64,000 bases of DNA from Clostridiales bacterium (lineage in GTDB: Bacteria; Bacillota; Clostridia; Christensenellales; Aristaeellaceae), in the NCBI GenBank assembly GCA_015056085.1, contig SVHA01000001.1, positions 124,001 through 188,000 of the forward strand. The letters run 5' to 3'. Positions 46,801-54,639 of this stretch are shown here, piece after piece. How positions within the stretch are numbered: the first letter of the stretch is position 1; each line of letters starts with the position of its first letter. The notes under the pieces were generated by a model. That model saw only the letters and a program-made list of their open reading frames with translations. It made no database searches and had not been told where the DNA came from. The position numbers and the translations under genes were made by a program.

Positions 46801-47966
46801 GCGCCATGGCGGGCATCCTGATGCTTCCGGCGATGTATCAGCTGGGCAAGCAACTCACGAAAAAGAGCGGGCTGGCCTTTGCGGCCATGCTGCTGATGGC
46901 GTTGGACTGTATGCACTTCACCCAGACCCGCATCGCCACCATCGACAGCTATCCGGTGCTGTTTATCATTCTCAGTTACCTGTTTATGCTCAGGTTTATG
47001 CAACGGGATATCATCCTCAACCCGATGAAGAAGTTGCTCCCCGATCTGGCTCTGAGCGGCCTGTTCATGGGCTGCGGCATCGCCAGCAAATGGATCGGCC
47101 TGTATTCCGCTGTGGGCCTGGCGCTGCTGTACTTCTGGACATGCTTGCGCCATGTTCGCCTCGGATTCATCCTCCGCAGGCGCATCCTGAACGGACAGGA
47201 GGTCACGGAAGCGGACCGCAAGCGGGCAGAGACCTGCGTCCAGCGCATCATTTACCTCTGCCTGTGCTGTGTGGGCTTCTTCGTGGCCGTGCCGGCAGTG
47301 ATTTACGTTCTGTCCTACATCCCGTATTTTGCCTATCGTGATCCCGGCAGCATCGGTGAGTTCCTGCACCTTGTGATTGATGCCCAGGAGAATATGTTCT
47401 CCTATCATTCCACGCCGGGACTGGGCATGGATCATCCCTTCTATTCTCCGTGGTATGAGTGGCCGCTGATTTCCCGCCCGATGTACTACGCTTCGCCCCG
47501 CTTTGTGCCGGAAGGATGGAGTTACGCCCTGTTCTGCTTCGGCAATCCTGCGGTGTGGGTGTTCGGCCTCGTGGCCGTCCTGTGGGTGGCCCTTGTTTGG
47601 GCAAAGCGTCACAGGTACGCCCTTGCCGGGTCTGATTACCTCTGGCACCTGAAGAGCAAGACCTTTGATGTGTCGCCTGCCGTGGTGCTCATCGGCCTGA
47701 TGGCGCAATTCATTCCCTGGGTGCTGGTGCCCCGCAGCACCTTCATCTACCACTATTTCGCCAGCGTACCGTTCCTGATTCTCGGCACAGTGCTGGTGTT
47801 CCACTGGTTCATCAGCCGCTTCCCTCGAAATGGAAAAACCTGGCTTGCGCTGCTTCTGGTGGTGTCTCTGGCCTTCTTCATCGGCTTTTTCCCCTATGCA
47901 AGCGGACTGCTGGCCCCCACGGGGTGGCTTGACTTCATGCAGAATTTCCTCCACGTTTACTATTGA
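43824..47966 (+). CDS. Giant fused GT-C glycosyltransferase with lectin-like domains
   Basis: A 1380-residue membrane protein. Residues 1-26 are a signal sequence; 28-190 look like a carbohydrate-binding (CBM4/9-like) domain beginning NLLYNGDFEELD. Residues about 215-745 form a polytopic GT-C module with an early acidic motif (YPVDVNCF near 278). About 790-920 resembles an F5/8-type discoidin domain. From 935 a second GT-C module matches the protein-O-mannosyltransferase (GT39) pattern, with FDEIYHA near 944, HPPLGK near 966, and a multi-span C-terminus. It likely transfers sugars from polyprenyl-phosphate to extracellular proteins or glycans. Domain borders are my estimates; acceptor unknown. 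RBS AAAGAGGTG is moderate. Confidence 0.82.
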   Translation: MTRVKTGRLLLALLLMLLFIFPAVAEEGPNLLYNGDFEELDEDGLPVGWYTDEWIHQEGYTLYQTSDDARSGEKSAVVNNLGLNDARFAQTVSVEPESLYCLSGWIKATDVSEEGRGANLSIEGLYAFSQSLYETDGEWCLVEMYGETGPEQYGVTVFARLGGYSGESTGVAQFDGLSLRKVDSVPGDGVAKLWFTPEVPEIQPMPEESEPEDAKPFLPWLMGIAAVYAFAVFTVMKRFRKNELAMNPYSAFMPWVLGAGLLVAFAVRVVVASFVTGYPVDVNCFLSWGNTMAQVGPGAFYQTTSFCDYAPGYIYVMGLNGWITNLLDNYQYGAMVHKMIPMICDVVMAMLLYVIGRQRKLDDRTSTAVALLFAFNPAMILNSAAWCQIDSVLCLLLMLVAWLAIREKWAAVLPVYVLAILVKPQALMMGFLGLAAIILHLIQHRKDNKAVWLQLLIGLGLSAVVAAVIVLPFSPNQETPLWLINLYGETLASYPYATVNAANIYYLFGANWSPIADLCGVAPALVFCGLSILWTVYIFITHRRNVDWYAVVQMVVGSVFALAFMVMAFLPVSWTVLGTSAMVMAFLLILPMYFRGGKLENLPLCGAAIFLLLHVFGIKMHERYLFPALILLAMAALLRRDRRILILLGMSTVTVFLNEGIVLDNAIRLGSSMGHLNNDTLVINNIISAISVLTALLGVWTCHSVCLGVENDGFRLLHKVLALKIFRTREVKETPGTPEQYRTWNKDASLHWKGLDWLLMLSVTIVYAVVCLLTLGSTKAPQTPWKSTSVNEQVIIDLGQHYDDVSMLYFAQVSYHNFTVAVSDDGENWSEEYWAQMNEGQCFRWVYLVPAMEHSSGEVLYTTPNTVDGVQKLSGRYVRISARQIGLTLNEVIFKDSEGEIIPARAISQHYALPESPNYSDISLLTDEQDTLDGEPGWWNSTYFDEIYHARTAYEHLHGLTTYEVSHPPLGKVIMSWAVGIFGMTPFGWRFAGAMAGILMLPAMYQLGKQLTKKSGLAFAAMLLMALDCMHFTQTRIATIDSYPVLFIILSYLFMLRFMQRDIILNPMKKLLPDLALSGLFMGCGIASKWIGLYSAVGLALLYFWTCLRHVRLGFILRRRILNGQEVTEADRKRAETCVQRIIYLCLCCVGFFVAVPAVIYVLSYIPYFAYRDPGSIGEFLHLVIDAQENMFSYHSTPGLGMDHPFYSPWYEWPLISRPMYYASPRFVPEGWSYALFCFGNPAVWVFGLVAVLWVALVWAKRHRYALAGSDYLWHLKSKTFDVSPAVVLIGLMAQFIPWVLVPRSTFIYHYFASVPFLILGTVLVFHWFISRFPRNGKTWLALLLVVSLAFFIGFFPYASGLLAPTGWLDFMQNFLHVYY

Positions 47967-48015
47967 TTCCTGTTCCTTCCCATTTCACCGTACAAAAGCA
48001 AGGAGGGCGTCAACA

Positions 48016-49548
48016 ATGCTGGCACGAACACTGGGATATGGTCTGAGCGGCGTGAGCGGCTTTGCAGTCAAGGTGGAAGTCTACGCCGCAAATGGCTTAC
48101 CTGCGCTGGAAATCATCGGTCTGCCGGATGCTTCCGTCAAGGAGAGCCGGGACAGAGTCAGCGCTGCCATTGTCAACAGCGGATTCGCCATGCCCATCGC
48201 CCGCCTGACGGTCAATCTGGCTCCTGCCGACACCCGTAAGGAAGGCCCTGCCTTTGATCTGCCCATTGCCGTTGCGGTGCTGATGGCTTCCGGCCAGCTG
48301 GAAGGCATGGATTTGAGCAAGACCCTCATGCTGGGTGAACTGTCCCTGGATGGCACGCTGCAGCCTGTCAGAGGTGCGCTGCCCATGGTCATCAGCGCCA
48401 GCGAGCAGGGCATTGAGGACGTCATCCTGCCTCAAGGCAACGCCGAAGAAGTGGCCTGCATTCAGGGCATCAGGGTGTATCCGGCAAACAGCCTCCGTAC
48501 GGTGGTCAACCACCTGAAGGGCAAAGAGCGCATCCCGGCGCAGATTCAGCGCACCTATCAGGAGATTTTACAGAAGTCTTTCTGCCCAGTGGATCTTTCT
48601 CAGGTGCAGGGTCAGGCGGGCGCCCGTCGGGCGCTGGAAATTGCCGCTGCCGGCGGCCACAATATGCTCATGGTGGGCGTTCCCGGTTCTGGCAAAACCA
48701 TGTTGGCACGGTGTCTGCCGGGCATTCTGCCGCCTCTGACCTTTGACGAGGCGCTGGAGACTACCCGCATTCATTCCATTGCCGGGAAATTGACTCCGGG
48801 CAGCGGCCTGATGGCTACACGGCCTTTCAGTGCGCCCCATCACAGCGCCTCGGTGGCCAGCCTCATCGGCGGCGGCTCCAATGCACGGCCTGGTGAAGTC
48901 TCACTGGCCCACAATGGCGTGCTGTTTCTGGACGAACTGCCTGAATTCAGCCGCAATGCACTGGAAGCATTGCGCCAGCCGCTGGAAGATGGTGTGGTGT
49001 CCGTCACCCGTGTGCATAATCAGGCCCAGTATCAGTCCAGTTTCATGCTGGTGGCCAGCATGAATCCCTGTCCCTGCGGCTTTTATGGCAGCAAGCAGCG
49101 CCAGTGCCGGTGCAGTCAGCATGAAATCCGGCGGTATCTGGACCGGGTCTCCGGGCCACTGCTGGACCGCATCGACATCCAGATTGAAGTGGATGCCGTA
49201 CCGGTGAAGGAAATCAGCACCGGCAGCGAAGCGGAATCTTCCGCTGTGGTGGGCGCCCGTGTACGCAAGGCGAGAGAGTTGCAGCACAAGCGCTACCGGC
49301 TGGATGGCATTCACTGCAACGCCCAGCTGGACGCACGGCTCATCAAGCGCTATTGTGCTTTGACACCGGAAGCCACGCAGATTCTTCACATGGCTGTCGA
49401 TCGCATGGGCATGAGTATGCGTGCATATAACCGTGTGCTGAAGGTGGCCCGTACCATTGCCGACCTGGCAGGGGAGGAGAACATCACTACTGCCCATGTC
49501 GCCGAGGCCATCCAGTATCGTGAACTGGACGGAAAATATTGGCGCTAA
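48016..49548 (+). CDS. comM: YifB/ComM family Mg-chelatase-like AAA+ ATPase
   Basis: A 510-residue AAA+ protein of the ComM/YifB family. N-terminal Lon-protease-like fold (GLPDASVKESRDRV), Walker A GVPGSGKTM near residue 221, Walker B FLDELPEF near 305, a four-cysteine zinc motif (CPCGFYGSKQRQCRC), and the C-terminal Mg-chelatase domain. In naturally competent bacteria ComM is a branch-migration helicase for integrating transformed DNA. The start ATG follows AAGGAGG; the longer frame to 47830 lies within the upstream gene. dprA, another recombination gene, lies 7 kb downstream. Confidence 0.94.
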   Translation: MLARTLGYGLSGVSGFAVKVEVYAANGLPALEIIGLPDASVKESRDRVSAAIVNSGFAMPIARLTVNLAPADTRKEGPAFDLPIAVAVLMASGQLEGMDLSKTLMLGELSLDGTLQPVRGALPMVISASEQGIEDVILPQGNAEEVACIQGIRVYPANSLRTVVNHLKGKERIPAQIQRTYQEILQKSFCPVDLSQVQGQAGARRALEIAAAGGHNMLMVGVPGSGKTMLARCLPGILPPLTFDEALETTRIHSIAGKLTPGSGLMATRPFSAPHHSASVASLIGGGSNARPGEVSLAHNGVLFLDELPEFSRNALEALRQPLEDGVVSVTRVHNQAQYQSSFMLVASMNPCPCGFYGSKQRQCRCSQHEIRRYLDRVSGPLLDRIDIQIEVDAVPVKEISTGSEAESSAVVGARVRKARELQHKRYRLDGIHCNAQLDARLIKRYCALTPEATQILHMAVDRMGMSMRAYNRVLKVARTIADLAGEENITTAHVAEAIQYRELDGKYWR

Positions 49549-49560
49549 GTGATATCAAGC

Positions 49561-49590
49561 GGCTATCCTGTAAAGGGTAGCCCTTTTCCT
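49561..49590 (+). terminator. Terminator after comM
   Basis: GGCTATCC (49561-49568) pairs with GGGTAGCC (49575-49582) with one G-T, followed by CTTTTCCTTTT. Confidence 0.72.
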
Positions 49591-49631
49591 TTTGGGTACA
49601 CAAAAAGAACAGGCGATTGATGGTTGATTCA

Positions 49632-49660
49632 TTGCAAATATCCTGATTGTGTGGTAGCAT
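49632..49660 (+). promoter_or_regulatory. Promoter of the DUF5058 unit
   Basis: TTGCAA (49632-49637), 17 bp, TAGCAT (49655-49660), 51 bp before the GTG start. Confidence 0.6.
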
Positions 49661-49710
49661 GGAAACAATTCATGGCCCGGTATTTCGGGCGTGCGGAAGG
49701 AGGAAATGCT

Positions 49711-50451
49711 GTGAATCAACCTGTTTTTGATGTCAACAGCGGATTTCTGTATACCCTGACTGTGATTGTGATTCTGTTTGTGCTTGCCCAGTCCGTGTTT
49801 TTCCTTTTGAAGGCTTCCCGTCGGGCGAAGGAACTGGGTATCACCGGATCTGTTATCCGCAAGACGGTGGCGTCCAGCGCCCTGTTCACCATTGCGCCTG
49901 CTGTGGCGATTCTCCTGGGCGTGATCACCCTGTCCCAGTTCCTGGGTCTGCCTTTCCCCTGGCTGCGCCTGAGCGTGCTGGGTGCACTGACCTACGAGCT
50001 GCCCGCTGCCACGACAACGGCTTCTGCCATCGGCATCTCCACCTCCCAGGCGGTGTCTTCTGCTGCTGATTTTGCTGCCATTGCCTGGGTGATGACCCTG
50101 GGCATCATCCCCGGCATCTTCCTGGTGCTCTTCGGCCTGAAGAAGATTCAGGGTGGGCTCAACAACATCCGCCAGCGGGATACCAAGTGGGGCAACATCA
50201 TGATGGACAGCCTTTTCATGGGCATGATTTCCGCCTTCACCGGCCTTTTGTTTGCAGATATCCGGGAGGGTCTGTCCGGCTATGTGCCTCTTGTGGTGGC
50301 GCTGATTTCTGCTGTCATCATGGGTGTTTGCGGCATTCTGATCAAGGTGTGCAAGATCAAGTGGCTGGAGCAGTACGCCATGCCCATCAGTATGCTGGGT
50401 GCCATGGCGGCCTCCATTCCTGTGACGGCCTTGATGGGAGGTGCTGTGTGA
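49711..50451 (+). CDS. DUF5058 family membrane protein
   Basis: A 246-residue polytopic membrane protein (about six spans) resembling the DUF5058 family of Firmicutes. Function unknown; the paired arrangement with a second membrane protein and an adjacent M20 peptidase suggests a two-subunit transporter. A notable glycine/threonine-rich stretch TYELPAATTTASAIGIST lies near residue 97. The GTG at 49711 is used because GGAAGGAGG is just upstream. The stop overlaps the next start by one base (TGATG). Confidence 0.75.
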   Translation: MNQPVFDVNSGFLYTLTVIVILFVLAQSVFFLLKASRRAKELGITGSVIRKTVASSALFTIAPAVAILLGVITLSQFLGLPFPWLRLSVLGALTYELPAATTTASAIGISTSQAVSSAADFAAIAWVMTLGIIPGIFLVLFGLKKIQGGLNNIRQRDTKWGNIMMDSLFMGMISAFTGLLFADIREGLSGYVPLVVALISAVIMGVCGILIKVCKIKWLEQYAMPISMLGAMAASIPVTALMGGAV

Positions 50452-51107
50452 TGAAGCGTGATTACATTTCTTCCGTGCACTTTTACGGGCGCATCTGGGT
50501 GGCAACAGCCATTGCCATGTTCCTGATGGTGCCCATGGCGGTGTGCCTGTATTACGGCGTGTGGCCCCAGTGGGAGCACGTTCTGAAAGGCCTGTTGGGC
50601 GTTGCACCCATCTTCTGGACCGTTGGCATCATTGAGGTGCTGACTTTTTCGCCCATGCTGGGCACAGGCGGAACGTATCTGGGCTTTGTGACGGGGAACC
50701 TGACGAACCTGAAGGTTCCTGCGGCTCTCAATGCCATGGAAGCCGCCAAGGTCAAGGCTGGCAGCGAGGAAGGCGAGGTCATTTCCACCATCGCCATCGC
50801 CACTTCTTCCATCACCACCACGCTGGTGATTGCCCTGGGCGTGCTGCTGCTGGGGTATCTGCAGCCTGTGCTGCAGTCTCCTGTGCTAGCGCCCGCCTTT
50901 GATAACATCATGCCGGCATTGATTGGCGGTCTGGGTGTGGTGTATATCTCCAAGAGCCCCAAAATCGCTGTGGCGCCTCTGGTGTTCATGGTGGCACTGT
51001 TCCTGGCTGTACCGTCTCTGGCAGGCAGTGTAGGCGTGCTGGTGCCCGTGGGCGCACTGATCTGCATGGGCGTGAGCCGCATCCTGTATAAGAAGGGCAA
51101 GCTGTAA
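50451..51107 (+). CDS. Membrane protein paired with DUF5058 protein
   Basis: A 218-residue polytopic membrane protein (about five to six spans) that I do not recognise as a named family beyond its usual pairing with DUF5058 proteins. It has a small-residue segment TFSPMLGTGGTYLGFVTG near residue 60 and a second, IATSSITTTLVIA, near 118, reminiscent of discontinuous substrate-binding helices in transporters (inference). It overlaps its partner by 1 bp and precedes an M20 peptidase gene by 19 nt, forming a three-gene operon. Confidence 0.7.
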   Translation: MKRDYISSVHFYGRIWVATAIAMFLMVPMAVCLYYGVWPQWEHVLKGLLGVAPIFWTVGIIEVLTFSPMLGTGGTYLGFVTGNLTNLKVPAALNAMEAAKVKAGSEEGEVISTIAIATSSITTTLVIALGVLLLGYLQPVLQSPVLAPAFDNIMPALIGGLGVVYISKSPKIAVAPLVFMVALFLAVPSLAGSVGVLVPVGALICMGVSRILYKKGKL

Positions 51108-51126
51108 GGAAAGAGGTTGATTTCGG

Positions 51127-52557
51127 GTGCTTTGGCTGATTGTACTGGCTATCGTGGCGCTGCTGGCGGTGATTATCGTCCGTGCGGCATTGTTCACGCC
51201 CAAGGAAGAAGAAACGGTGGCTCCTGCGCAGGAAGCCTTTTCTCAGGAGGATGCTGTCAGGATTCTTCAGGAAATGATTCAGATCAAGACTGTTTCCTAT
51301 CGGGACGGCTCTTTGGAAGACGAAAGGGAATTCGCTCGCTTTGACGAAATGCTGCCGAAATGGTTTCCGGGTGTGTTCAGCACCTGCAGCCATGAAAAGG
51401 TCTCACCCCGCAGCTGGCTTTTCTGCTGGAAGGGCGAATCTTCAGACAACCCCGGCGTGCTGATGGCTCACTACGATGTGGTGCCCGCCAATGAGGACGC
51501 CTGGGAGGAGCCGCCGTTCTCCGGCACCATCAGGGATGGCGTCCTGTGGGGCAGGGGCGCTATCGACACCAAAATCACCGTCATGGGTGTGCTGCAAAGC
51601 GTGGAAACGCTGATCTCCGAGGGTTTTCAGCCGCAAAACGATCTGTATCTCGCCTTTGCTGGCAATGAGGAAATCTCCGGCGACGGCGCTCCTGCCATCG
51701 TCCGCTGGTTTGAGAAAAAAGGCATCAAACCCGCCTTTGTGCTGGATGAAGGCGGCGCTGTGGTGGAGAAGGTCTTCCCCGGCGTGTCCCAGCCTGCTGC
51801 CATGGTGGGCATTGCGGAAAAGGGCCCGACGGACGTCACTCTCACCATCGAAACCGCTGGCGGACACGCATCCACCCCGCCGCCCCGAACTTCTGTGGGA
51901 CGGCTGGCAAAGGCCGTTACCCGCATTGAGAAGCATCCTTTCCCGTTCACGCTGACGCCGCCTGTCAAGCAGCTATTTGACCGCATGGGCAGGCGCTCCA
52001 CATTCCTCTACCGGGTGATTTTTGCCAACCTGTGGTGCTTTGCACCGCTGCTGAACTTGATTTGCAAACTTTCCGGCGGTGAACTCAACGCCCTGGTGCG
52101 CACCACGGTGGCCTTCACCCAGATGCAGGGCAGCAGCGCCTCCAACGTGCTGCCGCCTAAGGCGACTGTGGGCGCTAATCTGCGGCTGATTCCCGGTCAG
52201 ACGGTGGAAGACGCCCGGGAATACCTTCAGAAGCAGACCGGTGACAATGATATCCGTGTGGACGTGGTCTTCGGCATGAATCCTTCGCCGGTCAGCACTA
52301 CAGAAGGCGCTCCGTGGGAGCATCTGGAAAAGGCCATCCGTGCCACCTGGCAGGGCGTCATCGTCACGCCGTATCTGATGCTGGCCTGCAGCGATTCCCG
52401 CCATTATGGGCAGATCTGTGACCGTGTTTACCGTTTCTCCGCCATGGCTCTGACCAAGGAGGAACGGGCTATGATTCACGGCAACAATGAGAGGATTCCT
52501 TTGGAAACCATCGCAAAGACGGTGACATTCTACCGCCAGTTCATCAAAATGTGCTGA
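51127..52557 (+). CDS. Membrane-anchored M20 peptidase (PM20D1-like)
   Basis: A 476-residue M20 metallopeptidase with an N-terminal membrane anchor (LWLIVLAIVALLAVIIVRA). Metal motifs: LMAHYDVVPA near residue 113, GRGAIDTK near 143, AGNEEISGDG near 178, VLDEGG near 201; the central dimerisation part and a C-terminal ACSDSRHYG histidine follow. The pattern is closest to the PM20D1/CPS1 carboxypeptidase-N-acyl-amino-acid hydrolase group. Probably hydrolyses peptides or N-acyl amino acids at the membrane, with the two upstream membrane proteins as possible transport partners. The GTG start at 51127 is the only good N-terminus. Confidence 0.88.
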   Translation: MLWLIVLAIVALLAVIIVRAALFTPKEEETVAPAQEAFSQEDAVRILQEMIQIKTVSYRDGSLEDEREFARFDEMLPKWFPGVFSTCSHEKVSPRSWLFCWKGESSDNPGVLMAHYDVVPANEDAWEEPPFSGTIRDGVLWGRGAIDTKITVMGVLQSVETLISEGFQPQNDLYLAFAGNEEISGDGAPAIVRWFEKKGIKPAFVLDEGGAVVEKVFPGVSQPAAMVGIAEKGPTDVTLTIETAGGHASTPPPRTSVGRLAKAVTRIEKHPFPFTLTPPVKQLFDRMGRRSTFLYRVIFANLWCFAPLLNLICKLSGGELNALVRTTVAFTQMQGSSASNVLPPKATVGANLRLIPGQTVEDAREYLQKQTGDNDIRVDVVFGMNPSPVSTTEGAPWEHLEKAIRATWQGVIVTPYLMLACSDSRHYGQICDRVYRFSAMALTKEERAMIHGNNERIPLETIAKTVTFYRQFIKMC

Positions 52558-52571
52558 TGTTTCATTCTCGG

Positions 52572-52599
52572 GTCCCATCCAGCTGGATGGGACTTTTTC
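52572..52599 (+). terminator. Terminator after the M20 peptidase gene
   Basis: GTCCCATCCA (52572-52581) pairs with TGGATGGGAC (52584-52593) and is followed by TTTTTCTT. Confidence 0.9.
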
Positions 52600-52699
52600 T
52601 TGTATTCTCAACGAAAGTTGATGTACAGTTGACCGTCAGTTGCATTTGATGGATTATACTTGTAACGTACCCGAGTTTTTCCTCAAGGAGACGCATTTG

Positions 52700-53281
52700 A
52701 TGAAGAACAGACAAGTCCTTTTCCGGGATACAAAGCCCGCTTCGAAGATTTTCACCATCCCCAATATCCTCTCCATGGTGCGCCTTGCGATGATTCCTGT
52801 AATTGTTTGGGCATACTTTGCTTTTGAAAGCAAGGTGCTGGCAGCAGTGCTGCTGCTTTTATCCGGCCTGACGGATATCGTGGACGGCTATATCGCACGG
52901 CATTACAATATGATCAGCGACCTGGGCAAGGCACTGGACCCCGTGGCGGATAAACTGACACAGGCATCGATGATGTGCTGTCTGGCGGTGGATCATCCGG
53001 GCGTCCGTTTGCCTTTGGTTTTGCTGGTCATCAAAGAAATTCCATCGGCATTGGCAGCACTGGGAGCCATTCATAAATCCGGCAAGGTAGAAGGCGCCCA
53101 GTGGCACGGAAAAGTGACGACGGTGTTGATTCACACCATGATGATCCTCCACCTGCTGTGGGAGGAAATGCCCGACTGGGCGTCGAATGTTCTGATTGCT
53201 GCGTGTGTGGGCATGATGCTGTATTCCTTTGTCAGATATCTCACCCGCAGCGTCAAAACCATGCGGGAGGAATCCAAATGA
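52700..53281 (+). CDS. CDP-alcohol phosphatidyltransferase (PgsA-like)
   Basis: A 193-residue membrane enzyme with the CDP-alcohol transferase motif D-x2-DG-x2-AR-x8-G-x3-D-x3-D, seen as DIVDGYIAR ... GKALDPVADKL around residues 57-82. TIPNILSMVRLAMIPV at the N-terminus is typical of phosphatidylglycerophosphate synthases, so glycerol-3-phosphate is the likely acceptor; other alcohols cannot be excluded. The ATG at 52700 follows AAGGAG. It overlaps the next gene by 4 bp (ATGA). Confidence 0.9.
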   Translation: MKNRQVLFRDTKPASKIFTIPNILSMVRLAMIPVIVWAYFAFESKVLAAVLLLLSGLTDIVDGYIARHYNMISDLGKALDPVADKLTQASMMCCLAVDHPGVRLPLVLLVIKEIPSALAALGAIHKSGKVEGAQWHGKVTTVLIHTMMILHLLWEEMPDWASNVLIAACVGMMLYSFVRYLTRSVKTMREESK

Positions 53282-53937
53282 CCTATCGTCCGTCTGTGCT
53301 GGAAAAACTGGAACGAAAGCTGAGACCCTACGCCGTCCGCAATCTGATGCTGTACATCGTTTGCGCCATGGCGACGGTGTATGTGCTGGATTATCTGCTG
53401 TATCCCAGGTTTCAGTTCACCGCATCCCATTGGCTTTTCTTTAGCCGGGACGCTATTTTCGCCGGTCAGGTGTGGCGGCTTGTTACTTTCATCATCGTCC
53501 CTTCCCATGACAATTTCGTGTTCGTTGCCTTGTCGCTGTATCTGGATTATCTGGTGGGCTCGGCGCTGCAGAATCAGTGGGGGAGCGTGAAGTTCAACCT
53601 GTATTACCTCTGCGGCATGGTGGGCGCCATCATTTCCGGCTTGATCACCGGGTTTACCACCAATATGTACCTGAATATGTCTCTGTTCTTCGCCTTTGCC
53701 ATCATTTATCCGAATTTCGAATTGATGGTAATGATGCTCCTGCCCGTGAAGGTGAAGTTCCTCGCCATTCTCAGCGGCATCAGCGTGTTGCTGTCGCTGA
53801 TTGCCAGTGGTTGGGACGATCGGCTGGCGATTGTGATGTCCCTTGCCAATGTGGCGCTGTTTTTCTGGAAAGACGTGTACAACCTGATTCATAACGCGTA
53901 CAGACGGTATCAGTGGAAAAAGAACTGGCGCAGATGA
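53278..53937 (+). CDS. Rhomboid-like membrane protein lacking catalytic motif
   Basis: A 219-residue membrane protein with about six spans and a rhomboid-like start, GQVWRLVTFIIVP near residue 63 and the YYLCGMVGAIISG region. Where active rhomboids have GxSG, it reads YLNMSLFFAFA, and no matching catalytic histidine is evident; this points to a pseudoprotease (derlin/iRhom-like) rather than an active enzyme. It is translationally coupled to the phospholipid-synthesis gene and lies before a two-component system, so a membrane-homeostasis role is possible. Function is not established. Confidence 0.75.
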   Translation: MTYRPSVLEKLERKLRPYAVRNLMLYIVCAMATVYVLDYLLYPRFQFTASHWLFFSRDAIFAGQVWRLVTFIIVPSHDNFVFVALSLYLDYLVGSALQNQWGSVKFNLYYLCGMVGAIISGLITGFTTNMYLNMSLFFAFAIIYPNFELMVMMLLPVKVKFLAILSGISVLLSLIASGWDDRLAIVMSLANVALFFWKDVYNLIHNAYRRYQWKKNWRR

Positions 53938-53967
53938 TGCGCCTCCATTCAAAAGGAGATTTTTGCG

Positions 53968-54639
53968 GTGTTCAAGATTCTGATTGCTGAAGACGATACG
54001 GAGCTGCGACAGTTGTTCACCCATGTGCTCAACCGCAACGGTTATGACGTGGTGGGCGTGGATAACGGCCACAAGGCTATGGACGCTCTGCTGGCGGATT
54101 ATTACGACATGATCATTTCCGACATCATGATGCCCGTGATGGACGGCTATGAACTGGTACGGGCCATGCGGGAGAGCAACATCAACATTCCCGTGATGAT
54201 GATCACCGCCAAAGACGCCTTTGATGATATGCGCATGGGCTTCCTCTCCGGCACGGATGATTATATGGTCAAGCCTGTCAACGTCAACGAAATGGTGCTG
54301 CGGGTGGGGGCGCTGCTGCGCCGGGCACAGATGATCTCCGAGCGAAAACTGACCATCGGTCAGACCACGCTGGAGTGTGATTCCATGACCATGATTCATC
54401 AGGGAAAGAGTTCCATCCTGCCGCAGAAGGAATTTATGCTGCTGTATAAGATGGCTTCTTTCCCGGGAAAGATCTTCACACGCCAGCAGCTGATGGACGA
54501 AATCTGGGGTTATGAGAGCGAGACGGACAGCCACACGGTGGATGTGCATATCGGTCGCCTTCGGGATCGACTCAGGGACAACGAGGACTTCCGCATTGTG
54601 ACCATGCGTGGCGTGGGATACAAGGTGATCAAGCAATGA
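53968..54639 (+). CDS. OmpR-family response regulator
   Basis: A 223-residue response regulator. The receiver domain has the acidic pair E8/D9, phosphoacceptor D52 in IISDIMMP, and K in YMVKPVN; the C-terminal winged helix (residues 130-223) ends with HIGRLRDRLRDNEDFRIVTMRGVGYKV, typical of OmpR/PhoB. AAAGGAG precedes the GTG start. It overlaps the sensor kinase gene by 4 bp. Target genes are not evident, but the upstream phospholipid and rhomboid-like genes are on the same strand with only a 30 nt gap. Confidence 0.95.
   Translation: MFKILIAEDDTELRQLFTHVLNRNGYDVVGVDNGHKAMDALLADYYDMIISDIMMPVMDGYELVRAMRESNINIPVMMITAKDAFDDMRMGFLSGTDDYMVKPVNVNEMVLRVGALLRRAQMISERKLTIGQTTLECDSMTMIHQGKSSILPQKEFMLLYKMASFPGKIFTRQQLMDEIWGYESETDSHTVDVHIGRLRDRLRDNEDFRIVTMRGVGYKVIKQ

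Noticed and set aside
47830-48015. Longer N-terminus for ComM
   Set aside because: The extra codons lie inside the glycosyltransferase gene; AAGGAGG directly before 48016 and the family N-terminus fix the start.
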